From Tritrichomonas foetus (lineage: Eukaryota > Parabasalia > Tritrichomonadida > Tritrichomonadidae): a DNA stretch of 64,000 nt. The notes under the pieces were generated by a model. It saw only the letters and a list, made by a program, of their open reading frames with translations. It was not told where the DNA came from and made no database searches. The position numbers were made by a program, and so were the translations under genes. Where the stretch lies: positions 6,676 to 70,675 of the forward strand of contig MLAK01001215.1 of NCBI GenBank assembly GCA_001839685.1, read 5' to 3'. Shown here piece after piece: positions 30,932 through 40,800 of the stretch (position 1 is the stretch's first letter; every line of letters begins with the position of its first letter).

Positions 30932-31235
30932 TCAAGATCTAATTGAAAACTTACATCAAAAATTGATGTTGTCAAAACCGTTTTTCATATTTGGTCATTC
31001 ACTATATTTTTCTTTAAACTAGATTTTTCTTCCGTTAAATAGCCAATAAAAGCTCCCAAGACAAATTTAATGGAGATGTTTTAAATAATTTTTCTTAATG
31101 TGTCTGTAACGGCCCAAAATAAAGAAAAGTGAATCAGCTTTTTGTTTATTACGTAAGCATTATTAGAAAATAATAAAACTAATAGCAATTTTTGCATTAA
31201 TATTTATATAAATATATTCTCTAAGAATCAGATTC
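30932..31235. other. Intergenic spacer
   Basis: It holds the promoter of the SYCP2-like gene (TTTTCAATTAG on the minus strand ~15 bp before the ATG) and the 3' side of the broken small gene. I see no gene. Confidence 0.5.
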
Positions 31236-31568
31236 TTATTGCTCATAAACATAAGGAATTCTTGGAATGGCATTTATGATTTTTTGTATCAAATCAGGAT
31301 TAATCATTTCATTAGGATAAGAAATCGGAGCAATAACCATCTTTTTTCTTAATGATTTTTTAAGTTCAGTTAATTATTCCTCCTCACGTAAAACTGCGCC
31401 AATAACAATTGTTGGAACGATATCAGATAAAACATTAATTATTTGTTTTTCTGATATAGGAATCATGTGCTTCTTTTTCTTATCTTCGGAATCAGATACA
31501 CAATATAAACATAGTCGAACTTTTTCCATTTCACTTTCGGATTTTTCATATATGTAGCGCTTGCCCAT
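31236..31568 (-). pseudogene. Small unknown gene interrupted by one in-frame TAA
   Basis: An ATG frame starting at 31568 (GKRYIYEKSESEMEKVRLCL) reaches a TAA at 31374-31376 after 64 codons. The same frame then stays open for 45 more codons, with protein-like composition (LTELKKSLRKKMVIAPIS, then PYVYEQ), to a TAA at 31236. The total would be about 110 residues. I do not recognise the family. A single stop inside an otherwise continuous frame suggests a recent nonsense change or a sequence error. Alternatively only the first 64 codons are the gene. It is divergent from the ankyrin gene 180 bp away, with AAACGGTCG (31678-31686) between them. Confidence 0.4.
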
Positions 31569-31748
31569 TCACTTTTTCATAATAACCTTTATTTGAATAA
31601 ATTCTGAAACTGGCAAAATTTGCCAAGTTGAAAATTGTATGGTCAAAAATTCTTGAGCAATCGTTAAATTGGTTCACAAACGGTCGCCTAAATTTCTTAC
31701 GCCAAAGGCACTTTTTCTGAATGGCCAAATTGATAGTGAAATGTTTCA

Positions 31749-33030
31749 ATGCTGAATGAGAATGATACGCGCTTGATTGAATTTCAACATTTGCTATTTT
31801 CTTTGTGTCCAGAGAATTATAAGAGCACGTTAAGTCAAATCCAGCAATCAACATTTTATTCTCAAAAAGAAGGCTTCACACAATTGATTCATTCCATCAA
31901 AGCGATTTACAAAATTAACGATGAGCTTTCAGATTTATGTACTAATCTTTTAATTGATATGTCCCCAAATATCACAGCATTTTTTTCGATGGAAGAAATT
32001 ATTCATCTTTTTTCTTTTCATGAGTATAAAAGCATCATTTATCAATTACGGGAACATAATATTATAACCAATGCTTTTTTATCAGAGGCTTATATAATTG
32101 GATCAACTGAATATGGTTATTTTATGCTTCCAAAAGGTGATCACCTTAAAAAGCTTGCCATAAACCCGGATGAACTAGCGATAGCAATTCGTAAAGACAA
32201 TTTTGAAGATTTTCAAACCATTATTAGCAATTCCAATTTAGATATTAACATGACTATTGACAATTCACAATATGAAAGATTTAATTTTATCAATTGCAGG
32301 CCAACACTTTTGGAATTTTCCGCTTTTTTCCGTTCGATTATTATTTTTAAATATTTATTAATGAATGGAGCGAAATTGACACCGAAATTGCCAAAATTTG
32401 CCACAGCTGGAGGAAATTATGAAATAATTCACATCCTTGAAAGTCGTAATATGTCATTTGATGGATGTCTTGATATTGCAATCGCTTATTTTAGAGAAGA
32501 TTTAATCAACTATTTCATTGAAACAAAAAATTACCAATTTTCTATAAGTTCTTTGGTTTCAGCAATTATGAATTACAATTATGAATATTTTTTTAAAATC
32601 CTTCAGGAAACTAAAAATATTAATGAAATTACTCAATATGCGTTTGGAACAGTAATGTCTCCACTTCATGCTGCTGCAGAAAATGGATATTTAGATATCG
32701 TAAAAATTCTTTGTTCATTACCAGATATTGATCTTAATGTGCGGGTTCCAATTTTTTTGGTTCTTTTTCTTTTTTTATACGACCCCTTTGCATTTAGCTG
32801 CTGAAAATGGTCATTTAGAAGTAGTGAAATTTTTATGTGGACTAAAAGGGGTTGATATTAATGCAGAACAATGTGTTTTTTATTGAAATTAAGAGAGTTA
32901 ATTTCCAATTTTTTATCATGTTTTACTATCAACTTATTATACTCCCCTAAAATTGGCAATGTTAAATGATCAAAATAAAACTATTGTGTACCTTAGAAGT
33001 ATTGGGGCTCGTCTATCATTCTATTATTAA
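31749..33030 (+). pseudogene. DUF3447-type ankyrin-repeat gene, broken by T-rich inserts
   Basis: This is the large ankyrin family of trichomonads. The N-terminal part (~1-130, ENDTRLIEFQHLLFSLCPEN, FSMEEIIHLFSFHEYKSI, TEYGYFMLPKG) is the DUF3447-type region. Ankyrin repeats follow (LHAAAENGYLDIVKILCSLP). After the repeat ending DIDLNVR, a 34-bp T-rich stretch (32745-32778) shifts the frame. The next repeat resumes as TTPLHLAAENGHLEVVKFLC, ending VDINAEQ. A second T-rich stretch with stop codons (about 32872-32934) follows, after which a last repeat fragment (YTPLKLAMLNDQNKTIVYLR, then ARLSFYY) ends at TAA 33028-33030. Read as is, translation ends at 32804 (351 aa). It is either a decayed gene or one with unrecognised introns. 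AAACGGTCG sits ~65 bp upstream. Confidence 0.7.
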
Positions 33031-33179
33031 TTATTTATTCACATTTTCTTTGTATATTATATTGTATCTATAAACAGCAATCATGCTATATTCGGATAAA
33101 CTATATAAAACAATTCATACCGAAGTAAAAAGAATTTATTGGATTGAAAATTTAATAACTGCATGTAATATAATCAGTT

Positions 33180-34331
33180 TTATTTTTTGGAAAAGATTGG
33201 GAAACGGAACTTTATTTTTTTATTATCTTGATTAAAAACATTACTTTCATTCTTAATGCCCAAATCCCCAACATTTCCACGTTTTCGGTAATTAATCTTA
33301 TGATTAGCTACTTTATCGCACAGTCCCAAAAACCTTTTTGGAGATAGTGATTGTACATTATGTTTGACATTTTTGTTGAGTTTATTATTCTTCGATGCTT
33401 TTGAATGCTTTTCATGAATGTTTATATTTCCACGAAGTGTAATACTAGTCCTTTCATTTGTAGAAGCATATTGATGTAAACCACTTTGTGCTGTTGTTTT
33501 TATTGAAGACTGTATCCATGGATGCTTTAAACAATCATCAATTGTCATTCTTTGTTTCGGATCAATTTTCATCAGTGATGAAATGAAGTTTCGGCACTCA
33601 TTTGAGATGCCTGAAGGCATTGGTGGTTTCGTGGAAAATATTTCATGTAGGAGTATAGTTGGATTTTCTGATTTCCATGGAAGTCTTTGTGCTACAACGG
33701 CATAAACAACCACTCCCAGTAACCACATATCACACTTTTTTGCGTCATAGATTTTCCTTTGAATACATTCCGGAGCTGTATATCCAATTGATCCACATGG
33801 AGTTGATGTCAAAATTTTATCTTCGAGATCAACCGATAATCCAAAATCAGTCAATTTTGCATTTCCAAATTTGTCGAAGAGTATGTTTTCTGGTTTCAAG
33901 TCTCTATGTGCAATATTGTTTGAGTGTAATACATGCAAGGCGTCTACAATACTTTTCACAATCTTTTGGGCTTGGCTCTCTCGAATATGGCTGGTTTGAG
34001 TGATTAAATTAAACAAATCTCCATTTGGACAGTATTCTAGAAACATGTAATAATTCTCGTCATCTTCTTGAAAGCTTATAAGTTTAACGATCGATTGATG
34101 AGAAACTTTCTTCCATATCGAAACTTCGTTTTTAACAATGGACTTCGCGTTAGAATGATGAGATAAATTCTTTTTTGGAATAACTTTGCAAGCATAATAA
34201 TCGCATGTTTCAAGATCATAAGTTAAATAGACTGAAGAGAATGCTCCTTCACCTAGAAATCCTCTGAAAACAAATGATCCGACGCATTTCAACAATGATT
34301 CTGGATGTTTAATCGCTGTGGTAGAAGTCAT
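33180..34331 (-). CDS. Ser/Thr protein kinase, CAMK-like (383 aa)
   Basis: The kinase domain (~20-270) is complete: GEGAFSSVYLTYD Gly loop, YYACKVIPKK lysine, catalytic loop HRDLKPENILFD, DFG in LTDFGLSVD, activation segment TPCGSIGYTAPECI, and the KCDMWLLGVVVYAVV helix typical of CAMK/AMPK-like enzymes. It ends with MTIDDCLKHPWIQ, the usual C-lobe end. The ~100-residue tail is basic and low complexity, with no recognisable domain. All catalytic residues are present. ATG at 34331, TAA stop. AACGTAC (34355-34361) lies ~25 bp upstream of the start. Confidence 0.92.
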   Translation of the reverse strand: MTSTTAIKHPESLLKCVGSFVFRGFLGEGAFSSVYLTYDLETCDYYACKVIPKKNLSHHSNAKSIVKNEVSIWKKVSHQSIVKLISFQEDDENYYMFLEYCPNGDLFNLITQTSHIRESQAQKIVKSIVDALHVLHSNNIAHRDLKPENILFDKFGNAKLTDFGLSVDLEDKILTSTPCGSIGYTAPECIQRKIYDAKKCDMWLLGVVVYAVVAQRLPWKSENPTILLHEIFSTKPPMPSGISNECRNFISSLMKIDPKQRMTIDDCLKHPWIQSSIKTTAQSGLHQYASTNERTSITLRGNINIHEKHSKASKNNKLNKNVKHNVQSLSPKRFLGLCDKVANHKINYRKRGNVGDLGIKNESNVFNQDNKKIKFRFPIFSKK

Positions 34332-34506
34332 TTGAAAGAAACAAAATGAAAACTAACGTACACTATGAAAATCTTTCAAATTTGATGTGATATTCTCAAA
34401 ATTGATAAGAATCAAACAATTGATTTTGAAAAATTCCTTGGTCAAATTTCTTCTTCAAATTTTGTTATTCACATCAAAATTGTCACTTGATATGATCCTG
34501 TTTGAC

Positions 34507-35097
34507 TTAGAGTTCTTCATTATCACTATTCTTTAATTTTTTTACTTTCATTTGATTATTACTATAACAAAATCTAGAAGATAAACAATATTTATTTTCC
34601 AATCGTGAAAGTGCACTAATGAATGTCTTTGATTTATTTCCATCTAAAAATAAGCAAAAATCAACAAAAAGTCCTCTAGTTGTTTGGCAAAATTCTTCAA
34701 AATAAGGCAATCGATCATTCATGTTCATTTGTAATAATAATTTGCTGATAAATCGACATTGGAAGCACATCGATCCATTATATTGTGATGAAAATTGGGT
34801 CACACAAGGACCAATCTCACTACACAAAGTTTTTGGAGTTATTTTCTTTTTTAATATATAATTATTATATATATAATTTGATAGATTGTTTGTATAATGA
34901 CAATAAAGATTGTTAGTTTGTTGAGATGAGCATTCACTTTTATTTGCGGGATTTAACATTTTTTCATTCTTTTGATAATAATTTATAATTGTATTGCAAA
35001 AGCTACATGCGGTTAATAGCTCTTTCTCAGTTGTGAATACTTCCCATTTCAACTCTAGTTTTCTAGAGAAAGACAGAAAGAGAAAATAAAAAATCAC
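34507..35097 (-). CDS. Tandem saposin-B-like protein, start unresolved
   Basis: Saposin-like proteins are small, secreted, disulphide-rich helical proteins that bind or disturb membranes; trichomonads have a family of them. Two six-cysteine modules are visible. The first has C-x2-C (ACSFC), two middle cysteines and a closing LCSEIGPC. The second has CFQC, two middle cysteines (EEFCQ, VDFCLFLDG) and CLSSRFC. A short hydrophobic stretch (IFYFLFLSF) at the very N-terminus could be part of a signal peptide. The frame has no ATG before module 1: it opens with GTG at 35097, preceded in frame by a TGA. The real start is therefore either in an upstream exon, or the gene is 5'-truncated. A pyrimidine-rich run ending in CTAG sits just after the GTG. 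TAA stop. Confidence 0.6.
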   Translation of the reverse strand: MIFYFLFLSFSRKLELKWEVFTTEKELLTACSFCNTIINYYQKNEKMLNPANKSECSSQQTNNLYCHYTNNLSNYIYNNYILKKKITPKTLCSEIGPCVTQFSSQYNGSMCFQCRFISKLLLQMNMNDRLPYFEEFCQTTRGLFVDFCLFLDGNKSKTFISALSRLENKYCLSSRFCYSNNQMKVKKLKNSDNEEL

Positions 35098-35746
35098 GAT
35101 GATGTTGTGTTTTGATGTATTAATTTTTCACTAACTTTGTATGAATGAATAAAGTCCAGAGCTTGTTTCCATTTAATTTCACCATATTTCTGAATTGGTT
35201 TGGCCTTATACTATCCAATTATTTCTATGAGATTCACTTAAAATTTTTCAATTAAGGGATCATTCAAAACATTAAAGAAAGTTATAAATGTTGACATTTT
35301 GTATTTTTAGGTGAAGAAAAGTGAAGAAGAAAGATATAAATATAGGTGAAAGAAAAGTTTAGTTGGTAATGTCATATCACAAAAACATTCTTTTTCTGAT
35401 TACATAGTAATATTTGGTGGAAATATCCCAAAAATCTGACATGACTGATGATCTGATAATTTATACAATTGGCAAAAAAATTGTCAGATATTTCATCTTT
35501 AATATAACCATATCTTGCCAAAAAGTATTGAAGTATCGGCTATTTTTAACACAAATCAAAAAGAATTATGTGTAACCACCTGCAAAATGTTCTGATATCT
35601 CTGCGAAAGTTCAATTGATATCTTTTTGAAATGGAATATCTTCAATTCTTCTTTCTTTCTCTCACAATTTTTTTTACAAATTTTTCTTTACTTTATTCAT
35701 ATCGGCTTTTTGTCATTTAATAGCGAATTCTTTTTAATCTTCCTTT
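35098..35746. other. Divergent intergenic region, ~650 bp
   Basis: It lies between the saposin-like frame (minus) and the 139-aa gene (plus). If the saposin gene has an upstream exon, it should be here. I see no strong ORF, repeat or RNA gene. Confidence 0.5.
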
Positions 35747-36166
35747 ATGACACAAGAAAAAGATTCCAGCGTTCAAGACATACTTCGACAAATTCAAGAA
35801 CAAGTTAGTTTACATCCAAACTACACAAACACCATAATTACAGACCTTCATTCGATTATCAATAAATTTGATCCTGACATTAAAGAAGGGAGGAAAGAAC
35901 CACTTCCGCTTATCTACCAAAATTTTAAACAGAGAGTGAAAATCGTAAAAGATAAAATTTTTAATATTCTCGGACAAAAAATCAAAATCCCAGATCTTCG
36001 TTTTGAAGCCGATAAAATCAGCCAAGAGATTGGAATTCCGCTGCCAAATTCCACCCGCAAAAATAATGAAGCCCTCATGCAATGGTTTGATGTCAATTGG
36101 GATTTGGTTGAACCGAATCTGAAATTGCTGAAAGGGAAAATTCGAGCTCATGAAAAAGGTGCCTAA
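35747..36166 (+). CDS. Hypothetical helical protein (139 aa)
   Basis: I do not recognise this protein. It is soluble and helical: SSVQDILRQIQEQVSLH, TDLHSIINKFDPDIKEGRK, FKQRVKIVKDKIFNILG, and a C-terminal segment with MQWFDVNWDLVEPNLKLLKG. No signal peptide or membrane span. Clear ATG and TAA and ordinary codon use make it a likely gene. A longer plus-strand ORF just upstream (35626) overlaps only in another frame and is T-rich, so I left it out. Confidence 0.65.
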   Translation: MTQEKDSSVQDILRQIQEQVSLHPNYTNTIITDLHSIINKFDPDIKEGRKEPLPLIYQNFKQRVKIVKDKIFNILGQKIKIPDLRFEADKISQEIGIPLPNSTRKNNEALMQWFDVNWDLVEPNLKLLKGKIRAHEKGA

Positions 36167-36873
36167 AATTTTGGCACGAAATTGTTTTATTAAAAAAAAA
36201 TTGTTGACATTCATTTTTTTTCTGTTTTTTCAATTTAAAATGATTCAAATTGACAAAGCTATACCAAATGTACTAACATCTGCATTACAATCAAGTTTGA
36301 TCAATTATTCAACAAAATTTCAATTATTGAATCAGCTAAAAGTTAACTTTTGGTTGTAAATTATGACGCGTAATGCAAATATATAATATAAACTCTAAAA
36401 ATAATGTAAAATATTTGATAATATTGCAAAATTCATAGGAATTCGCAGAAAAATTAGGATTCTTGATTTAAATGGTGAGAGAAGGTATGTATAATTGAGA
36501 AGATATCATCAGTTCTTGAAAGGATATCAGATTGGCCCCACAAACCTTTGGGATTGAGACGATCCAAAATGTCAACCAATCATATCGGAGAACTATCTTT
36601 ACTTCTTTTGCAATTCCACAATACAGCTAGTATAAAAATTACTTTTACCATTATTTATTCAAATTTTAATTTTACAATTTTCGATGTGAATTTTCACAAA
36701 CCAGAAACATCATAACTTTAATAATAAAATGGTCATAAATAATATAAAAATTGATATCATTGAATTAAAAACGAAAGAAAGAAATTTGAAAACACAAAAA
36801 CGTAAATTTACAAAATAAACAAAGAGGCAAAAACGAACAGAATAAATGCAAAAGGGATGCAAATATTCAATAG
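36167..36873. other. Convergent intergenic spacer, ~700 bp
   Basis: 3' flanks of the 139-aa gene and the EF-hand gene. A+T-rich, with a small chance ORF at 36150-36359. Nothing else is visible. Confidence 0.55.
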
Positions 36874-37389
36874 TTAAGAAATGTCACAATGTCCAGCATA
36901 ATCAGGAATGTAGCAGAATTTCTGCTTATATGGATTTTCATGAGCCCTGACCTTGATAGAAAATAATTTTCGTGCCACTGTTCTGTATGATAATTTCCCA
37001 ACTTTGTGCTTGTCAAGTTCGTGAAACATCTTCTGAATATCTTTTTCGGTTTTATTTAAAAACAATATATTATATAATTTAGAAAATTCGTTGTAGTTAA
37101 TCCAACCGTCTCAGTCAGTATCAGCGCCTCGGAAAAGAATCAACATCATCATTTTATTTCGGACACCAAAAATTGAGTTTTCATAAAGGGCACGGATATC
37201 GTTAAATTTGATTCCATCATATCCTTCCATTTTCAAAGCGTTGAAAGTAATTTCAACGAACGCGGGATCTTTGGATATCTGCATATCTTCTAAAATGCAT
37301 CCAAAGTCCTTTTTATTGATGATATACGTAGAGTTCTTATCGTAGTACTTCATTCTCTCGATTAACTTAGGGTAATCCAAATGTGCCAT
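36874..37389 (-). CDS. EF-hand protein, frame interrupted by one TGA
   Basis: One reading frame runs from ATG 37389 to TAA 36874 (172 codons counting both stops), with a single TGA at 37111-37113. The TGA falls at position 4 of a textbook EF-hand loop: D-T-D-(stop)-D-G-W-I-N-Y-N-E. Position 4 is usually Gly, and GGA to TGA is one base. Upstream is an EF-like loop at YDKNSTYIINKKDF and a degenerate one at MEGYDGIKFNDI. Downstream is a fourth at ELDKHKVGKLSYRT. The protein resembles a calmodulin/calcyphosin-type Ca2+ sensor. Either it is a very recent pseudogene, the base is a sequence error, or the product is truncated. Confidence 0.65.
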
Positions 37390-37814
37390 CGCAGAATTGA
37401 TATTTATTGTGATATGATTATGATTTTTTGAAAATCAGTCATTCAAAAAGTGAATAGTTGAGAATGTTATCACTGTCATTCAAACAAAAGTTTGAATCAA
37501 AATATTCTCAAATTTCCCAGATGAGTAGAAGTTCAGAAAAGGCTTCTTTTTCTATTGAAAATAATTTATAACATATTGAATATTTTCAAAGGTTCATCAT
37601 TATTTCTCGAAAAAATTAAAAACGTTCTGCTAAATTTTTTGATAATTCCATCAAAACTAAAATTTCGAAAAAATAACGAGTTCTAAAATAAAAAAAAGGA
37701 ATAAGTGGCATTAAAATAACGTAATTTTTAAACGACATGGTTTATTTACATACATATATATTTTTTCATATCAATCTGAATGCCCAAAATTAGAATATAA
37801 AACGTTTCAAAAAA
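37390..37814. other. Intergenic, ~425 bp
   Basis: It lies between the EF-hand gene start and the 3' end of the cyclase gene (both minus). A+T-rich; no gene seen. Confidence 0.55.
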
Positions 37815-40800
37815 TTATTTCATCTGTGCTTCTTCTTTTCTGCCTTCAACGAAGTAAGTAATAACATCTCCATTTTTAATTTGAATTTGGCCTCTTTCAC
37901 GAATTTTGAAATCTCCTCCATAAATTAATTCATAAACACTTCTGGAAATATGTACAAGCATTGGCATGCCATTATGTTCCATTTGTTGTGCCATATTAAT
38001 GCATGGACCAATTATTTCAAATGTTGGTTTTTCTGTTCCAATAACACCTGCAACCAAAGGCCCACCAGTGTTTACACCAGCACGAATTCGGAGGGTTTGA
38101 TTCATTTCTGCATCTAAAACATTTACTGCATTTATGCATTCTAAACAAAACTCAACAACTTCTCTTGCATGCGTGTTTGGCTCATTAATTTCAGAAAAGA
38201 TACCACCTGCTGCCATGTAGCAATCACCAATACACTTAATTTTTGTCATTGTTGGCTTCATTGCCAATGATGCATCAAATAATTTATAGAGTTGGTTTAA
38301 TGTCATCATGACAACCGCTGCAGTATTTGATGCGCACCATGGAGTAAATTCAACAATATCCATAAATGTAATTGTTGCGCTTTCCACAGAGAAAGAAATG
38401 TTAGTTTCACCATCTTGAACACGTTTTACAAGATTGGCTGGAAGAATTGAAGCAAGAAGTGAATCACTTTTGGCTCTTTCTTCTACAATTAATGAATTAT
38501 AACAAACTGTTTGTGTTTCATCACAAACCATAATGACATAATGATTATTTACAACACCACAATTAATTGTCAAAAATTCTTTCGTTTCGTCATACATATA
38601 TTCGATGTTGAGAGTTAATTGACTATCAGTAAAAATTTTTGATACATCTTGGTTGAAATTCTTCCTTTGGAAAAATTCCCTAACATCACCTTCAATGGCT
38701 TGTGTATGGAAGATTCTTTCAAATGCAGAATTACATGTAACAACTTGATATTGTTGGTTTGCAATAATGATAGCATCTGGTAAATTTTGAACAACATTTT
38801 CAAAGAATATATCCGTTCTTTGTGTTGTATCTTTTACTCGATTTGAAAAATCGCCGGAAAGAACATCATTAATTTTTGGAATTTGGAGAACAACTTTTGA
38901 TTGAGTATGTAAAAGAAGCCTCAATGCAAATTTCATTTTTGATTCAGAAATCACAGTCTGAATAATAATAATTACGGTTAAAATTAAGCCAAGGAATAAT
39001 AAAATGATTACGGGGATTTGCGTTTTTGGAATGGCTGCTGCCATCATATCTTTCATTTGTGGAACAATTCCATCAAACATTGGATAAAACAATGTATCAT
39101 ACAAGTTACAAGCAAGAATTCACAGTTCAACAAAGACAAAATCATCTGTTCTAATTCGGCCACCAGGCATATCATGGACAACTGGATCAATAAATTTGTA
39201 AACAAATGGCTCGAATAATAAAATTTGTGAATCAACAGGGAAACAGGAATATGTATTATGTATATCTTCATAAATTTCAGAAGTGTTATCGCATGTTAGA
39301 ATTTCGGAAGCCTTTTGAATTTGTTCGCTATATCCTTCAAAAGGCGGTTCAGTAAGATCTTCTGATCCATAACGAGCTCTATGATAATATTTTAAGTAAG
39401 TTTCAAGTCTTCCTGAAACTCTTTCCAATGATGACAAGATTGGTCTTCCACCAATTCCTTTGTTAATTTCAACCATTCCATTATATCCGTTCATATTTGC
39501 AATAACTGCATTATTTAATGCCAAAAATATTCCAACCATATATGCAGTTGTTCCCATAACATCATCAAGATGTGGAGCATTTCTTGTGAGGGTTTCGGAA
39601 ATACTAGGGAAGGTCTCACAAAGAACAACGATAATAATTATAGCAAATACTAGCATAGCCATATAACATATTGAAAATATGATTATATCAGCAGATATAC
39701 TTGTATTAGAATCACTAGCAGATGCAAAAATTTTCAGCATATTTTCTTCTTGTTTGTTAAGTTCAGTATCAGCTTCTGTTGTGCGCGACGTATCATTTTC
39801 ATCTTTCTTAAGAACTCTCATTGCTTCAGACATTGAACTAACAACATTTTTTGGAAGTGCAGTCAAGCATTTATAGATTTCCATTTTATTTCTTTTTAGT
39901 TTTCTTAATTGAACAATTAATAAAACTATCCAAATTACCACAAAAACAATGGAAACTATAATTTCTACTAGCCTAATGATTGTGGTGAATGTATTCGATG
40001 TATCAGCAATATAATCAGTTAGGCAAATTAAAGCATCACTTATGTTCACAGCAAGACTATTGGCATTTAAATATGGATTGAGCAATTTTGGTGAATTAAA
40101 CATTTCAAATGACAGTTCTTCTTCAGTTAATGATGATATTTGAATAACATGATCAAGGAAGAATGACATAATACTTCCTGTTGTCTTATAACTGGTATTG
40201 ATACTTGTATAATAGTCATAATTGAGGGAAGTTTCGAAAACTACCTTATGGACTGGTGCCAGAATTGCATTATCTCGTTCAAATGATCGAAACGTTCCAA
40301 GTTTTTCCAAATTTGCCGAACATTCATGTAAAATGAATTTAAGTTGCTCAAATGTATCAGTTATTCCACCTAATGTTGTTGGAATATGAGTGAAATTAGG
40401 TTTTGAAAACATTGGCTTGTTATCGTAAGATGGAAATGGCAAGTTTTCATTAATCCAATGATGTGCCCAAAGTGGAAGTGCGAAATTAAATGATCTAAGA
40501 ATCGATAAATATGACATAAACTCCAAGGGTGTTGTCATTGAACTAATATAAAATGGAATATAAACAAGGATTGCAACGGCTGGAAAAATCATTAAGACAA
40601 TTAATAAGAAAAGTGAAATTATTCGAATATTTCTAATTGCGGGAATTTTTAATTCTTCAATCCTTGAACGAATTAATGAGCCATGTTCAGTCAATGCTTG
40701 TGTTGTTTCTTCATCCATTTCTACATCACCTAATGTTGAAAATGATTCTGATTCTGATACTATTCCTGTCTGTCCTAATGCTTTGGATGCAGTAACAGGT

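Noticed and set aside
35000..35250. A specific intron model for the saposin-like gene (GTTAGT to CTAG)
   Set aside because: The phase works, but neither end fits the known trichomonad splice consensus and the resulting N-terminus is not a good signal peptide.
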